Source of the DNA: a virus
Virus record (IMG/VR): IMGVR_UViG_3300007541_000039
Span: 1 to 44,300 of that record
Strand: one strand, 5' to 3'
Length of the DNA: 44,300 nt
Under the pieces are notes generated by a model. It searched no databases. It was not told the DNA's origin and was given only the letters and a program-made list of their open reading frames with translations. The position numbers and the translations under genes are program-made. Positions 28,856-37,647 of this stretch are shown in pieces; position 1 is the stretch's first letter; each line of letters starts with the position of its first letter.

Positions 28856-30598
28856 CTATCTATTTTGTTTTAAAATTTGGTTCAATATTGAAAAGGCTTC
28901 GTAACGATTGACACCAATTGCTGTTTCACTAAGTTCGCCCTTAATGATATCTTTTAGCAAATCGATTTCTTCTTTCTTAACAGGAGCCATGCCCTTTTGT
29001 GCTCCAGGACGGCTCATATCTCTTTTAGCAGCTCTTTCTGCATCACGCTCTGCCTGTGCTTCCTTACGTTTACGGACTTTGATTGCTATTTGTCTAATCA
29101 TTTCCAAACGTTTTGCTTTTTGTTCAGGTGTCATTTCTTCATTTTGCTGTGAATCTGAAGATGACATAACTTTTTTAGCACCTGCTTTTGCAACTTGGCC
29201 GGCTGCAAATTGTCCTGTAGTACCCATGCCAGCTTTTCTTGCAGCACCTGCTCCAAGTGCTCTAGCAGCGGCTGCTACTAGTGGGTTTTCAATTAAGTCA
29301 CTTGCATCGATATCTTCTAAAGATTCGTTTGCTTGTCTTAAAGCCTTTTGAGCAGCTGGATGATTTGAAAGTCCTTTCTTGATCTTTTCCATTTTCTTAG
29401 CAGCGCCGGTGTAGTCTCCACCTTTGTGTCTAGGATCGTTAGCAATACCTCTAGCCATTCTAATTTGCTTGGCAGTGATGTATTCTAGTAGCTCTTCTTC
29501 GTTGAAGTCGTATTCTACACTATTTTTCATAAGATGAGAACGTGCTACTGAACTACCAATGTTTCCTTTGACTCTGCCGCCGTTACCATCAGGAAAGCCT
29601 CTTAGCTTAACTCTGTTTTTAGCAGCTTTTGCTTCTTTGTCAGAAATTCTAAAACCGCCTGTATCATGAGACTCTTTGTCTTTAGCCATCTTGCCTTCTT
29701 CGTCAAGATCGACTTCTTCTTTTTTCAGTTTAAACCCTGTTTTTTTCTGGAGGTTTTTATAATCAACCTTACCGTCCTTTTTATTTTTAGGATCGTTTCT
29801 ATAACCTCTAACTATATCTGCTGCCGAACGGCGTAGTGCAGATGTATGGGGGTGTGGTTTTGAACCAGGCTTATCTTTTTCTGTAGGGTGAGTACCAAAA
29901 GTATCCTTAACTCTAACAGCCTCGTCAGCTTGCTCAACTTCTTCTTTAGCCATCGCTTTCTTGATAGCTTTATCTCTTGATCCGAAGTACTCTTGTTTTT
30001 TCGTCTCAATTTTGCCATCGCCGTCATGGTCCTTCTTGGCCATCTTTTCGTCGATACAGGCAAAAAATTCTTTCTTCTTAGACTCTGGTAAGTCTCTAAT
30101 AGTAGAGACACCAAATTCTTCAAGAGCTTCATTAAACTTATCTTGATATAATTTATTTAAATTTGTAATATCAAGTGTTTCCTGTTGCTCTTCTTTTTCT
30201 TTTTCTTTACGGAGAGATTTTGCGAACATTTTCATTTTATCTTTTTTAGCCATTTTGCCTAGTTTTTTGGCTTTTACTTCGTCCTTCATTCTCCCCTCAT
30301 CGCCGTCGACAACTTCGACGCCGTCAACCATTTTTTCGTCGAGTTGACTCACAATATGCTCCTCTGTTTGATATCTATTTCTTTGAGTATTTTGCTTGGC
30401 GCGGTTAAAAACAGTATCGTCTCCGAATACAATAAACATAAGTTCATCCATGAACTTTTTAATGATTTCTCTTTCATTAGGAAGTAGCTGAGAACCCATT
30501 TGTACTCGTGCAATAGCTCTTTTTAAAATCGGAAGATTTTGTGCAGGCATCAATCCTTGACGCACTAACATGTCTAATCTTCTACCTTGGTCTGCCAT
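28856..30598 (-). CDS. 580-residue lysine-rich virion-region protein
   Basis: Not recognised as a named T4 protein. The first ~90 residues (RRLDMLVRQGLMPAQNL ... LPNEREIIKKFMDELMFIVF) look folded. A long stretch rich in Lys, Glu and Asp follows (residues 110-350: GKMAKKDKMKMFAKSLRKEK), including KKDHDGDGKIETKK, which resembles an EF-hand-like calcium loop. The C-terminal part has an Ala/Gly-rich segment (PLVAAAARALGAGAARK). First gene behind a TATAAATA late promoter, so a late, probably head or scaffold protein. Confidence 0.55.
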   Translation of the reverse strand: MADQGRRLDMLVRQGLMPAQNLPILKRAIARVQMGSQLLPNEREIIKKFMDELMFIVFGDDTVFNRAKQNTQRNRYQTEEHIVSQLDEKMVDGVEVVDGDEGRMKDEVKAKKLGKMAKKDKMKMFAKSLRKEKEKEEQQETLDITNLNKLYQDKFNEALEEFGVSTIRDLPESKKKEFFACIDEKMAKKDHDGDGKIETKKQEYFGSRDKAIKKAMAKEEVEQADEAVRVKDTFGTHPTEKDKPGSKPHPHTSALRRSAADIVRGYRNDPKNKKDGKVDYKNLQKKTGFKLKKEEVDLDEEGKMAKDKESHDTGGFRISDKEAKAAKNRVKLRGFPDGNGGRVKGNIGSSVARSHLMKNSVEYDFNEEELLEYITAKQIRMARGIANDPRHKGGDYTGAAKKMEKIKKGLSNHPAAQKALRQANESLEDIDASDLIENPLVAAAARALGAGAARKAGMGTTGQFAAGQVAKAGAKKVMSSSDSQQNEEMTPEQKAKRLEMIRQIAIKVRKRKEAQAERDAERAAKRDMSRPGAQKGMAPVKKEEIDLLKDIIKGELSETAIGVNRYEAFSILNQILKQNR

Positions 30599-30627
30599 AG
30601 TTTGTACCCTTAGTGTGTTTACAAAGG

Positions 30628-30635
30628 TATTTATA
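30628..30635 (-). promoter_or_regulatory. T4-type late promoter
   Basis: Exact TATAAATA on the minus strand between the cobalamin radical SAM gene and the 580-residue gene, about 30 bases before the ATG at 30598. Its place before a run of virion-like genes fits late expression. Confidence 0.75.
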
Positions 30636-32193
30636 AGATCTTGAACTTCTTCTCTATGTATTCTTCGATAAATTTTGAATTAAATTCAGTAGTATGACCA
30701 AGTTCCAACTGTGGTTTTTTCATATCTTCCCAAGTGTATTTTGGATTAACTAGCCAATTATGAAAAGAATGTACTGCTGGACCAGAGTGTTTCATATTCG
30801 GAGAAAACCACTCTTCTGTTAAAAATTTAAGAATTCGGTATAAATTCATGTCACCGTTTTTCCAATTCATAAACGTCATACCTCTGATTCCTCCGTATTT
30901 GCGTTCGTAACCCTCAGTTTCTGCTTGACAGATATGTTCGTAGATATTTTTATACATTGTATTCCATTTATGAGCTTTTATTCCTATACCCTCTGGATCT
31001 GATTCCTTCATAGTAGTCAAGAAATAACCCCATTTTTCAGGATCTTTAGAAAACTCACTATCTTCATCATATGGTCTGTTGTTAGGAGAAATCCATAAAG
31101 GATTAATGGTTGCTGAATTGCCTTTAATCCACCAATTATTAGAGAGCCATTCTAATGTTTGTCTCATTTTATCTTCAGTGTCCCCAGGCAAGCCAGCAAT
31201 TAAGTTGATGTGTCCTCTATAAAATCCTTGTTTATTAAAAAACTCCTCTACTTTAAGAAGGCCTTCTTTTAGCCTTTCGCCGTCCATGCCTTTTCCAATT
31301 ACTCTAGCGGCTTGTTGGTTAAAACTTTCTACACCATAGAAGTGAGAATCAAATCCTAAATCACTAATCATTTGCCAATCATCTGGGCGGGCAACCAATA
31401 AGTCTCCTCTAGCATATCCCCCAAAATGTGGGCGGAATGGTAATTTAGTTACAACTCTAGCATATCTTTCTAATTTTTCGTGATAGTCGTTAACAGTTTC
31501 ATCAGAAAAAGTATATGTTGTGGTTCCCCATTTTTCATAATTTCTCAATAACTCATCATATAAATTATCTTCACTCCTACTGTGATCACCTTTTATGTTT
31601 CTATGTAAAAGAGTGCAAAACCCGCAATTAAAAATACAGCCCCTACCTAACTCAACTGTAAGACACTCTTGAGGCTGAATAAAATCTCTTTCCTCGTAAT
31701 CTATTGTAAAGTCTTTTAATCTTGTAGCGTCGTAATCATGTGTTGCATCTATGTAATTGTATGTTCCATGTCGAGAGTATTTTAAATCAGTACTAATACT
31801 TGTAAGATGTCTAACAAGAGCAGATATTCCAAGTTCACCGTAACCATGTATTAACCAATCAATAGGAAGACTCGTACAGTTATAATAAGATTGTGTACCT
31901 CCAACGATAGCAATTTTGGGATATTTTTCTTTTACCCAGTTTAAAATAGTCGTCATGTTATCAAAGTGCATATCAAACGTAGCACTTACACCCAAAAAGA
32001 CAGTGTCAGATTTTAAAATTGCAGTTAAATAATCTTTGAGTTTTTCAACAGGCCAATTGACGGCGAAGTCTATAACTTCAACGTCCATGTTGTTTTCTTT
32101 TCTGAGATGGGTGGCGATTCTATGGGCGCCGGGTGCTCTTTTTACAGAGATTGGAGTAAAGTCTATTACAGACCCAAGAATAACAGCATGCAT
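30631..32193 (-). CDS. B12-binding-domain radical SAM enzyme
   Basis: I start at 32193 (MHAVILGSVIDFTP), which has AGGATGGG seven bases upstream. The first ~135 residues have a Rossmann-like layout of cobalamin-binding domains (DTVFLGVSATFDMH, KIAIVGGTQSYYN, WLIHGYGELGISAL), although DxHxxG is not evident. GRGCIFNCGFC then gives the radical SAM Cys186/190/193, with FYGVESFNQQAARVIGKG as a later strand. This family does methylations, ring changes or thioether chemistry. It lies among virion-like genes, away from the other two radical SAM genes. Substrate unknown. Confidence 0.82.
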   Translation of the reverse strand: MHAVILGSVIDFTPISVKRAPGAHRIATHLRKENNMDVEVIDFAVNWPVEKLKDYLTAILKSDTVFLGVSATFDMHFDNMTTILNWVKEKYPKIAIVGGTQSYYNCTSLPIDWLIHGYGELGISALVRHLTSISTDLKYSRHGTYNYIDATHDYDATRLKDFTIDYEERDFIQPQECLTVELGRGCIFNCGFCTLLHRNIKGDHSRSEDNLYDELLRNYEKWGTTTYTFSDETVNDYHEKLERYARVVTKLPFRPHFGGYARGDLLVARPDDWQMISDLGFDSHFYGVESFNQQAARVIGKGMDGERLKEGLLKVEEFFNKQGFYRGHINLIAGLPGDTEDKMRQTLEWLSNNWWIKGNSATINPLWISPNNRPYDEDSEFSKDPEKWGYFLTTMKESDPEGIGIKAHKWNTMYKNIYEHICQAETEGYERKYGGIRGMTFMNWKNGDMNLYRILKFLTEEWFSPNMKHSGPAVHSFHNWLVNPKYTWEDMKKPQLELGHTTEFNSKFIEEYIEKKFKIL

Positions 32194-32239
32194 ATTATGA
32201 CCCATCCTATAACTAATAAAGTTTTATCTTCAGTTTTTT

Positions 32240-34162
32240 TCACTTTTTAATTTTAAATTTAGTCGACTTTTGCTTCTTTGCTATTGGTTTAGCTGGCTTA
32301 TAAGTTTTAGATTTAGATGCTTTCTTCTTGTTGCGGCCTTTCATGCGAGCAATTTCCATTTTACGCATATTGGGTAGCATCTTAACAGATAAGCGTTGTA
32401 CAAGAGGAGCAAAACGTGCAACTAGTTTTTCAAATCTAGCCTTTTCGGCTGGGGGCATTAGCTTCTTATCTCTACCTCTGAGTAGACGCTTATAAACCAT
32501 ACCTCTTGCTCCACGAACAGCTCTTCTTTTTAATCTGTCAGGTGAAGAACCTCGTCTAAGTGCAATTTGTCTTGCTACTTTTAATTTTTGTCTGTTACGT
32601 CTAGCAGCAAAACGTCTTTTTAATCTACCTTGTGTTGATAGTTCCTCATCAAGTTCTTCGTCCCACTCTTCTGGTTCAAACTCCTCGTCGTCAAGATCTA
32701 AGTCAACTGAAAAATCATCAAACTCTGAATAATACTCTAGTTGATCATATGTAATATTTTCTGCTTCATTTTCTAAGTCTGCGATATCTTCTTGGGTGAG
32801 GAAGTAATCGGCCATTTCTTCGTTTTCTTGCTTGTATTCGTGTTTAGAGTTATCTTTTTGTACGTCTATTTTTACTTCCTCATTTTCTTTTATCTCAATC
32901 GGAGTATCAATAGGTTTAATCATCTCAGTCTTTTTAGCTTTTTGTTCGCCAGGTGTTAACTTCTTAAAATATTCTGTTCCCTGATCTGTACCCCACTCCA
33001 TGCCTCCAGGTGTAGGATCGTACTCAGCATCTTCTTTAAGTTTGTCTAAAATCTTTTGTCTAATATTAGGCTTCAAGTCTTTAAAATGAAATAAGTTTAC
33101 GCTTTTCTCAGTGTGCTTCTCACCTGTCATTACTTGACCGTCGTGTGCGTGTTGTGGACCTTTCCACTCTTTACCGTCTTGTGTATAGTGTCCGTCTGTT
33201 TTCCAAGAATGCTCTTTGCCTTCGTTATGATGCATGTTTAACTTCCAGTGTGCTAACTTCTTTGCACCCGGGCTGGAATTAGGATTGGATCTAATCTTTT
33301 TAAGTTCTGTTTTTGTAGCGTCTTTGGGTACACCGTGTCTGTTAATCTCACCAAGTGACTCTTTCTTTCTTTTAGATGCGAGATATGCGGCAACTGCCAT
33401 ACTTCTACGTTTAAACTTACCTTTACCTTTAAATTGAGGTGCGTCAGACTTTTTAAAATCACTAATGTAATCGCCGATACTGTTTTTGTCCGCGTCTAGT
33501 TTCTCTCTAATGTTTCTCTTTTTCATCTGACTATTTATCCATTCTCGAGCGTGGTGATTATTAGGGGGACGTCTTACCCATGCCCCGATAGTTCTATAGG
33601 CAGACATTACTCCGCCTTGTATATTACTGTTTTCACTGTTATCTACAATTATAAAGTGTTGTCCAAACAAGTTCTGAAATTTACCAATGTTATTCTGCAC
33701 ATCACTCCACATTTTAGACACCATGCCGGTGGGAAGTGTTCTTGTGCGAGCTTTGTTTCTTGCAAGTGCAGTATTTTTATCTGTATTGACAAATATCATT
33801 GCACAATCGTAACCTAAATGCTGAAGATGTGCCTTCATTGTTTGTATTTTGCTATAGTCTTTACCTGTTCCGTCAATAACTAAACCAAGCCTGCCGTTAA
33901 TGTAACTATCCATTAATCTTTCTGTGGTAGATTTTGCTCTGGCTCTTATAAGCTGTCCTTTTTCTGACTTTATGTTGTCTGGCGTAGGAGCCATGCCATG
34001 TTTAGCTAAGGCATACTCATACATTCTATCAGGATTAACTATTTTTAGCCCAAATGATGTTAAAGCAGTTTGTCCAACCACAAAGGATTTACCGCTTCCA
34101 GGCCCACCGGCTAGGAATACGGCTTTAAAAATACCAGGATCTCTAATTCCTTCAGTTAGCAT
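32240..34162 (-). CDS. P-loop kinase (zeta-toxin/PNK-like) fused to a basic C-terminal part
   Basis: 640 residues. FKAVFLAGGPGSGKSFVV (residues 11-28) is Walker A, and LVIDGTGKDYSKI, IFVNTDKNTALARNKARTR and IIVDNSEN match the zeta-toxin / polynucleotide-kinase-like fold. The middle third is charged and contains a very acidic stretch (LDLDDEEFEPEEWDEELDEE). The last ~150 residues are extremely basic (KRRFAARRNRQKLKVARQ, KKKASKSKTYKPAKPIAKK). I recall this architecture in marine T4-like phages. The role may be a virion-associated or nucleic-acid-bound kinase. Confidence 0.65.
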   Translation of the reverse strand: MLTEGIRDPGIFKAVFLAGGPGSGKSFVVGQTALTSFGLKIVNPDRMYEYALAKHGMAPTPDNIKSEKGQLIRARAKSTTERLMDSYINGRLGLVIDGTGKDYSKIQTMKAHLQHLGYDCAMIFVNTDKNTALARNKARTRTLPTGMVSKMWSDVQNNIGKFQNLFGQHFIIVDNSENSNIQGGVMSAYRTIGAWVRRPPNNHHAREWINSQMKKRNIREKLDADKNSIGDYISDFKKSDAPQFKGKGKFKRRSMAVAAYLASKRKKESLGEINRHGVPKDATKTELKKIRSNPNSSPGAKKLAHWKLNMHHNEGKEHSWKTDGHYTQDGKEWKGPQHAHDGQVMTGEKHTEKSVNLFHFKDLKPNIRQKILDKLKEDAEYDPTPGGMEWGTDQGTEYFKKLTPGEQKAKKTEMIKPIDTPIEIKENEEVKIDVQKDNSKHEYKQENEEMADYFLTQEDIADLENEAENITYDQLEYYSEFDDFSVDLDLDDEEFEPEEWDEELDEELSTQGRLKRRFAARRNRQKLKVARQIALRRGSSPDRLKRRAVRGARGMVYKRLLRGRDKKLMPPAEKARFEKLVARFAPLVQRLSVKMLPNMRKMEIARMKGRNKKKASKSKTYKPAKPIAKKQKSTKFKIKK

Positions 34163-34532
34163 TCTCTGTGTCTTCAGTTGGTTTTGGTTTTAATTGCTCT
34201 TCATAATATACTATAAGAGCTTTTTGTTGTTCTAAATATCTACGCAATTCTGCTAAGTTTAATGACATATTTTCATAGCCAGGAACGCTCACCGCATAAA
34301 ATACAAAGTCCCCATTTTCTTTTTCAAATCTTTCTTTAAATTCGTCAAAGTTTTCTGGAGTAACAACATACCATTCAACATCAAACAAAGATAATCCTTT
34401 AGGTCTTGCCTGTATTGGTATTTGTCGTTCTACTGTTTGAATTTGAGTTACAATTCTCTCTTTAGGTGCCATCAAAGAGCAACCTGAGACAAGAATACTA
34501 CTCGTTACTAGTAGAAGTAATAGCTTCAAGTT
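34152..34532 (-). CDS. outer-membrane lipoprotein spanin (Rz1-like)
   Basis: I start at 34532 (MNLKLLLLLVTSSILVSGC). The hydrophobic signal ends in the lipobox LVSGC, so Cys19 should be lipidated and the 107-residue mature protein (without the signal) sits in the outer membrane facing the periplasm. Its gene starts inside the i-spanin-like gene in another frame, the classic overlapped Rz/Rz1 arrangement. RYLEQQKALIVYYEEQL near the C-terminus may contact the partner. Function: fusing inner and outer membranes in the last step of lysis, by analogy. Confidence 0.7.
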   Translation of the reverse strand, partial: NLKLLLLLVTSSILVSGCSLMAPKERIVTQIQTVERQIPIQARPKGLSLFDVEWYVVTPENFDEFKERFEKENGDFVFYAVSVPGYENMSLNLAELRRYLEQQKALIVYYEEQLKPKPTEDTENAN

Positions 34533-34875
34533 CATCGAATATAGCTGCTGTTGCATTATTTACTCTCGTTTCTATGAGTCCAGGCTTTTGCATGGACAAC
34601 ATGGTTAAGTTATGTCTGCGAAGTTTTCCAATTAGTTCGTCTTGGTATACTTCAGCTTCTGATAATTGTGTCTGTAATTGCTCAACTCGTTGTTGAGTTT
34701 CCGCATTCTGTTCTACTAGGAGATCATATGCTTGTTTGTTAGCTTCAGCCGCTGTCTCTGCTCTTGCTAAATTAGCAGCAGCTAACTGTAATCTTTCTTG
34801 GGTATCTTTATAGTAGATGTAAGCACCGCCCAATGCACCAAGAATTAATAATAAAGGCATTAATCTAAAAATCAT
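34498..34875 (-). CDS. inner-membrane spanin (Rz-like)
   Basis: The ATG at 34875 gives MIFRLMPLLLILGALGGAYIYY, a single N-terminal membrane segment. It is followed by a periplasmic coiled coil (ERLQLAAANLARAETAAEAN, EQNAETQQRVEQLQTQLSEA) and a C-terminal MLSMQKPGLIETRVNNATAA, which matches the K-P-G-L-x-E-x-R-x-N pattern of Rz-type proteins. 125 residues. Pairs with the lipoprotein whose start overlaps its 3' end by 35 bases. Good evidence that lysis genes of this phage are here; no endolysin or holin is recognised beside them. Confidence 0.72.
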   Translation of the reverse strand: MIFRLMPLLLILGALGGAYIYYKDTQERLQLAAANLARAETAAEANKQAYDLLVEQNAETQQRVEQLQTQLSEAEVYQDELIGKLRRHNLTMLSMQKPGLIETRVNNATAAIFDELEAITSTSNE

Positions 34876-34876
34876 A

Positions 34877-35473
34877 TTAACAATTCCATCTTCTTCTTGC
34901 AGCCTTACCTCTTTCTCCTGTCCAGCCTTTGGACCTTGCACAGAATGACTTGCGTCTTTTAGCAGCTTTGCTACCAGGTTTTAGCTTGCTTGGAGGTGTA
35001 GTTACTGCGGTTTGTAGTTTACTTCCTGGATTTTGACGTCTATATTTTTCAACGCCTTTTTGTGTCAGGCCGGCGCCTGACTCTGTGGACCTTTTATGTC
35101 CGCCTTTTTGTGTCATGCCTTCCATTCCCTTTTCTTCATGGAAGCCACCTGCCATTTTTCTAAACATTTTAGCAGTTAAATTTGATTTTTTTGATGACTT
35201 ATATTTTTTAGCTTCAGCTACAGATACGTTATCTCCATCTACTGAAACTTCTTTGGCATTGTTATCCCAATACTCACCACCATACGCACAATCTGAGCGT
35301 GTTTCTAGTTTCTTACACTTGGGGCAGTATTTAAGTTCTTCATCTTCTTTGACGCAATTGTTGACACGGACACCACCTTTAACTTTGGTGCCTTGTTTTT
35401 TGTAGCCGTCCCAACACTTAGGATCAAGTCTTTGTTTTTCTGCCTCTTCTAGCCACTGTTTGAAGTTTTGCAT
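34877..35473 (-). CDS. DUF6321-type protein with Cys motifs
   Basis: 198 residues. The C-terminal GSKAAKRRKSFCARSKGWTG followed by RRWNC is what I recall as the DUF6321 signature; the label is from memory. The N-terminal part has YCPKCKKLETRSDC, possibly a zinc site. The middle (YKSSKKSNLTAKMFRKMAGG, TQKGGHKRSTESGAGLTQKG) is basic and low in complexity. It probably binds nucleic acid or is packaged with it. Function unknown. Confidence 0.55.
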   Translation of the reverse strand: MQNFKQWLEEAEKQRLDPKCWDGYKKQGTKVKGGVRVNNCVKEDEELKYCPKCKKLETRSDCAYGGEYWDNNAKEVSVDGDNVSVAEAKKYKSSKKSNLTAKMFRKMAGGFHEEKGMEGMTQKGGHKRSTESGAGLTQKGVEKYRRQNPGSKLQTAVTTPPSKLKPGSKAAKRRKSFCARSKGWTGERGKAARRRWNC

Positions 35474-35780
35474 TTTTTAATTCCTGTATCTCTTTTCTTA
35501 ATTCTTCTATTTGTTCTTGGAGTTCTGTAGCCCCTCCAGGAGCGACTGGTGGGTGTGTCCACTCCTCCAATTTATCAATACGTTCTGCTAACAAAGGATA
35601 ATCACGACGCCATTTAGCATCAGTCTTTGTTATATGTATATCGTATTTATAAGAAACGTAATTGAGAAAACGATCTAATTTTTGTTGAAACCAAGTACCT
35701 GCCTTGGTTCTGAGGAACCACTCACCAAAAGATGAGCTGATTATACCTGAGATTATCGCCTTTACTAAGAACCAGTACAT
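35424..35780 (-). CDS. membrane-anchored coiled-coil protein
   Basis: 118 residues: MYWFLVKAIISGIISSSFGEW is one N-terminal membrane segment. A helical segment ELQEQIEELRKEIQELKNAK gives a coiled coil before a basic tail (ARRGRKTKT). The gene overlaps both neighbours (50 bases downstream, 16 upstream). No family recognised; a role with the nearby spanins is possible but only by position. Confidence 0.55.
   Translation of the reverse strand: MYWFLVKAIISGIISSSFGEWFLRTKAGTWFQQKLDRFLNYVSYKYDIHITKTDAKWRRDYPLLAERIDKLEEWTHPPVAPGGATELQEQIEELRKEIQELKNAKLQTVARRGRKTKT
35644..35651 (-). promoter_or_regulatory. possible internal late promoter
   Basis: TATAAATA on the minus strand inside the coiled-coil gene, about 170 bases before the gene at 35473. 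The Tyr-Lys-Tyr codons could create it by chance. Confidence 0.25.
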
Positions 35781-36403
35781 GATTGCTCCTTCAAGAAGGA
35801 CTTGAAGCTATGGAAAACTTCTCCCTCCTTAAGTTGCATACCATGTCTCACAGCTTTAAATAATTTTTTAGCATGGGTTTGAGATGCTCTGTGATGTAAG
35901 CCACGTTTAAATGAGTCAAAGTCATTATTAGCAGCATGAGCTCTCATTTTTGTACCACTGATACCAGTAACACCGTCTGCATCAGGATCTCTATGTCCTG
36001 CTGAGACAACATTAATCTTTTTAAAATGGTATTCTTTTCCAGGTCCGTTATACTTGTCTACAAGTCTTTGGAATTCATGTACTCTGTCAGATCCAGCAAC
36101 CATTGTTACATGGGTGTATCCTTGTGAGTGCATGTTTTTTAGATGTGCTAAGAAGTGAGGACTCTCTTTACTAGAAGCCTCAAAGTTTACACCTGGGTGT
36201 ACATGTTTTAAGTATTCTACTTTGTGATCGGAATGTAATGGATTCTTCTTAGAGTCCTGACTGTGGCTTACAATAACTTTATGATCTGCACCGTGTCCTC
36301 TTGCAACATCGTGTACAGCGTCAACTAACTTACTATGCCCAGCAGTAGGGGGATTCATCCTTCCGAACGCAAATACCATATGTTTGTTTTTTCTAGCTGG
36401 CAT
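35765..36403 (-). CDS. cytidylyltransferase/NMNAT-like nucleotidyltransferase
   Basis: 212 residues. FAFGRMNPPTAGHSKLVDAV (residues 11-30) has the GRxNPxTxGH form of the HxGH motif. ISGTKMRAHA later is the ISxTxxR closing motif, and TMVAGSDRVHEF fits the GSD strand. Such enzymes link a nucleotide to a phosphate; in T4-like phages this type lies near virion genes and no substrate is established. It follows the ligase-motif protein with a one-base overlap, hinting at joint adenylate chemistry. Confidence 0.7.
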   Translation of the reverse strand: MPARKNKHMVFAFGRMNPPTAGHSKLVDAVHDVARGHGADHKVIVSHSQDSKKNPLHSDHKVEYLKHVHPGVNFEASSKESPHFLAHLKNMHSQGYTHVTMVAGSDRVHEFQRLVDKYNGPGKEYHFKKINVVSAGHRDPDADGVTGISGTKMRAHAANNDFDSFKRGLHHRASQTHAKKLFKAVRHGMQLKEGEVFHSFKSFLKEQSCTGS

Positions 36404-37581
36404 TATTTGTTCCCTTTAAGTGCGTCGCCCCTAGCAAAGTTAGCAGCACTAAACTCTTTTCTATCCACAAATTTAGAAGGGCGGCCGCCTTTATGTACAA
36501 CAAAACCTTCAGGCTTTGTAGGCATTCCCCCAATCTCATGACCAACGCTAGAATGGCTTGATAACGCGTTTGTTAAAATATCTTTTGCTTTTTGTAAGTG
36601 ATGGTGCATTTTTAAAGCAGTTTCAATGTGTCCTTTATCTGCTTTTATTTTGTTTAGTGCAGCATCTCTCTTTTGTGTTCTACTTTGTACTGCCTTTTCT
36701 TGTGTTACTTTGGCAATACCTTTGTCGTGATGTAGTTTATGATGAGCATGAAAGCCTTTATGAGAAGGATCTTCTCCTGTTCTTACTGTATTATTAATGT
36801 ATGTTTTAAGATGTTCTGAGTGTCCCATTACAGCCTCATGTCCTTCTTTAGGCATCTTTTTGTAATGTTCCATAGCAGCCTTTACATGCTTCTGATACTC
36901 TTGTTGTGCTTCTAGAGGGTAGTGTGCCTTACTAATGTCATGCTGAACAGGCATCACGTGAACGTCTTCGTGTTCATTGTAGTTAATATCTGCACCGTGT
37001 TGTGCAACCATTTGATCGAGACTGTTACCAGTATATTTGGTATGAATCGCAACACCAAACTTTGCCTTTAGAGCTTTTTTATAATCGTCCGAACCTTTTG
37101 GATGATGATAAGTGATAGTGTTGGGAGTATATTCTGCACGATGTCCACGATCTTTAACATCACCAGCGTGCATAATGTCTGCCTGGTAGATGCCTTTGCC
37201 GTCGTGAATTTTAGGAAGGTGTTCTAAAGCAGCCTTGAGCTTTTGAACAAGTCCAGGAGCATGTCCATGGTTCTTTTCAATATCAGCAGGCGTATAATTA
37301 ATCTTAGGATTTTTGTTGAAAACAGACTTACTGCCTACAAAGAACTTTCCAGTTTTAGGATCTGTACCGTAAATAACTGCAGGACTACCATCATATTTTG
37401 TGGTAATTTTAGTGTCGTTTTTTTGTCCAGTTAGGTGTCCGTGTACATCATTTAGGGTGTGAAAAGCATGTGCAAATCCTTCTGCACCTCCATGCAAGAC
37501 ATGATCCTCTACATGTTCTAGATGCTTGAGTTTGTCTTCTTCAGCCGCTTGTTCTACCAGAAAACCCCTAAACTTCAACAT
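36403..37581 (-). CDS. DUF6267-type protein with ligase-like motifs
   Basis: 392 residues. ITTKYDGSPAVIYG (about residues 59-72) looks like motif I (K-x-D-G) of covalent nucleotidyltransferases such as RNA and DNA ligases. GKFFVGSKSVFNK follows at motif Ia distance, GIYQADIMH is motif-III-like, KPEGFVVHK is motif IV (E-G-x-V-x-K) and RPSKFVDRKEF is motif-V-like. I recall proteins of this type as DUF6267. The many His and Lys residues and the spacing between motif III and IV are atypical. If right, it is a ligase or capping-like enzyme. Confidence 0.55.
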   Translation of the reverse strand: MLKFRGFLVEQAAEEDKLKHLEHVEDHVLHGGAEGFAHAFHTLNDVHGHLTGQKNDTKITTKYDGSPAVIYGTDPKTGKFFVGSKSVFNKNPKINYTPADIEKNHGHAPGLVQKLKAALEHLPKIHDGKGIYQADIMHAGDVKDRGHRAEYTPNTITYHHPKGSDDYKKALKAKFGVAIHTKYTGNSLDQMVAQHGADINYNEHEDVHVMPVQHDISKAHYPLEAQQEYQKHVKAAMEHYKKMPKEGHEAVMGHSEHLKTYINNTVRTGEDPSHKGFHAHHKLHHDKGIAKVTQEKAVQSRTQKRDAALNKIKADKGHIETALKMHHHLQKAKDILTNALSSHSSVGHEIGGMPTKPEGFVVHKGGRPSKFVDRKEFSAANFARGDALKGNK

Positions 37582-37614
37582 TATTTCTACTCTCTCTTAA
37601 CAATTTATATTGTT

Positions 37615-37643
37615 ATTATAGCACATTTCATGCTAAATGTCAA
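37615..37643 (-). promoter_or_regulatory. sigma70 promoter, perfect consensus
   Basis: CTTGACA with TTGACA at 37643-37638, 17-base spacer, TATAAT at 37620-37615. Drives the DUF6267-type gene with a leader of about 27 bases. The weak palindrome AACAAT-ttat-ATTGTT (37599-37614) lies at the expected start. Confidence 0.8.
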
Positions 37644-37647
37644 GCAG

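Noticed and set aside
28908-29351. Long plus-strand frame opposite the 580-residue gene
   Set aside because: Antisense shadow of an Ala/Lys-rich coding sequence, low-complexity product, no ribosome-binding site.
33531-33538. GATAAATA late-promoter-like site inside the kinase-fusion gene
   Set aside because: One mismatch, no gene start close downstream.
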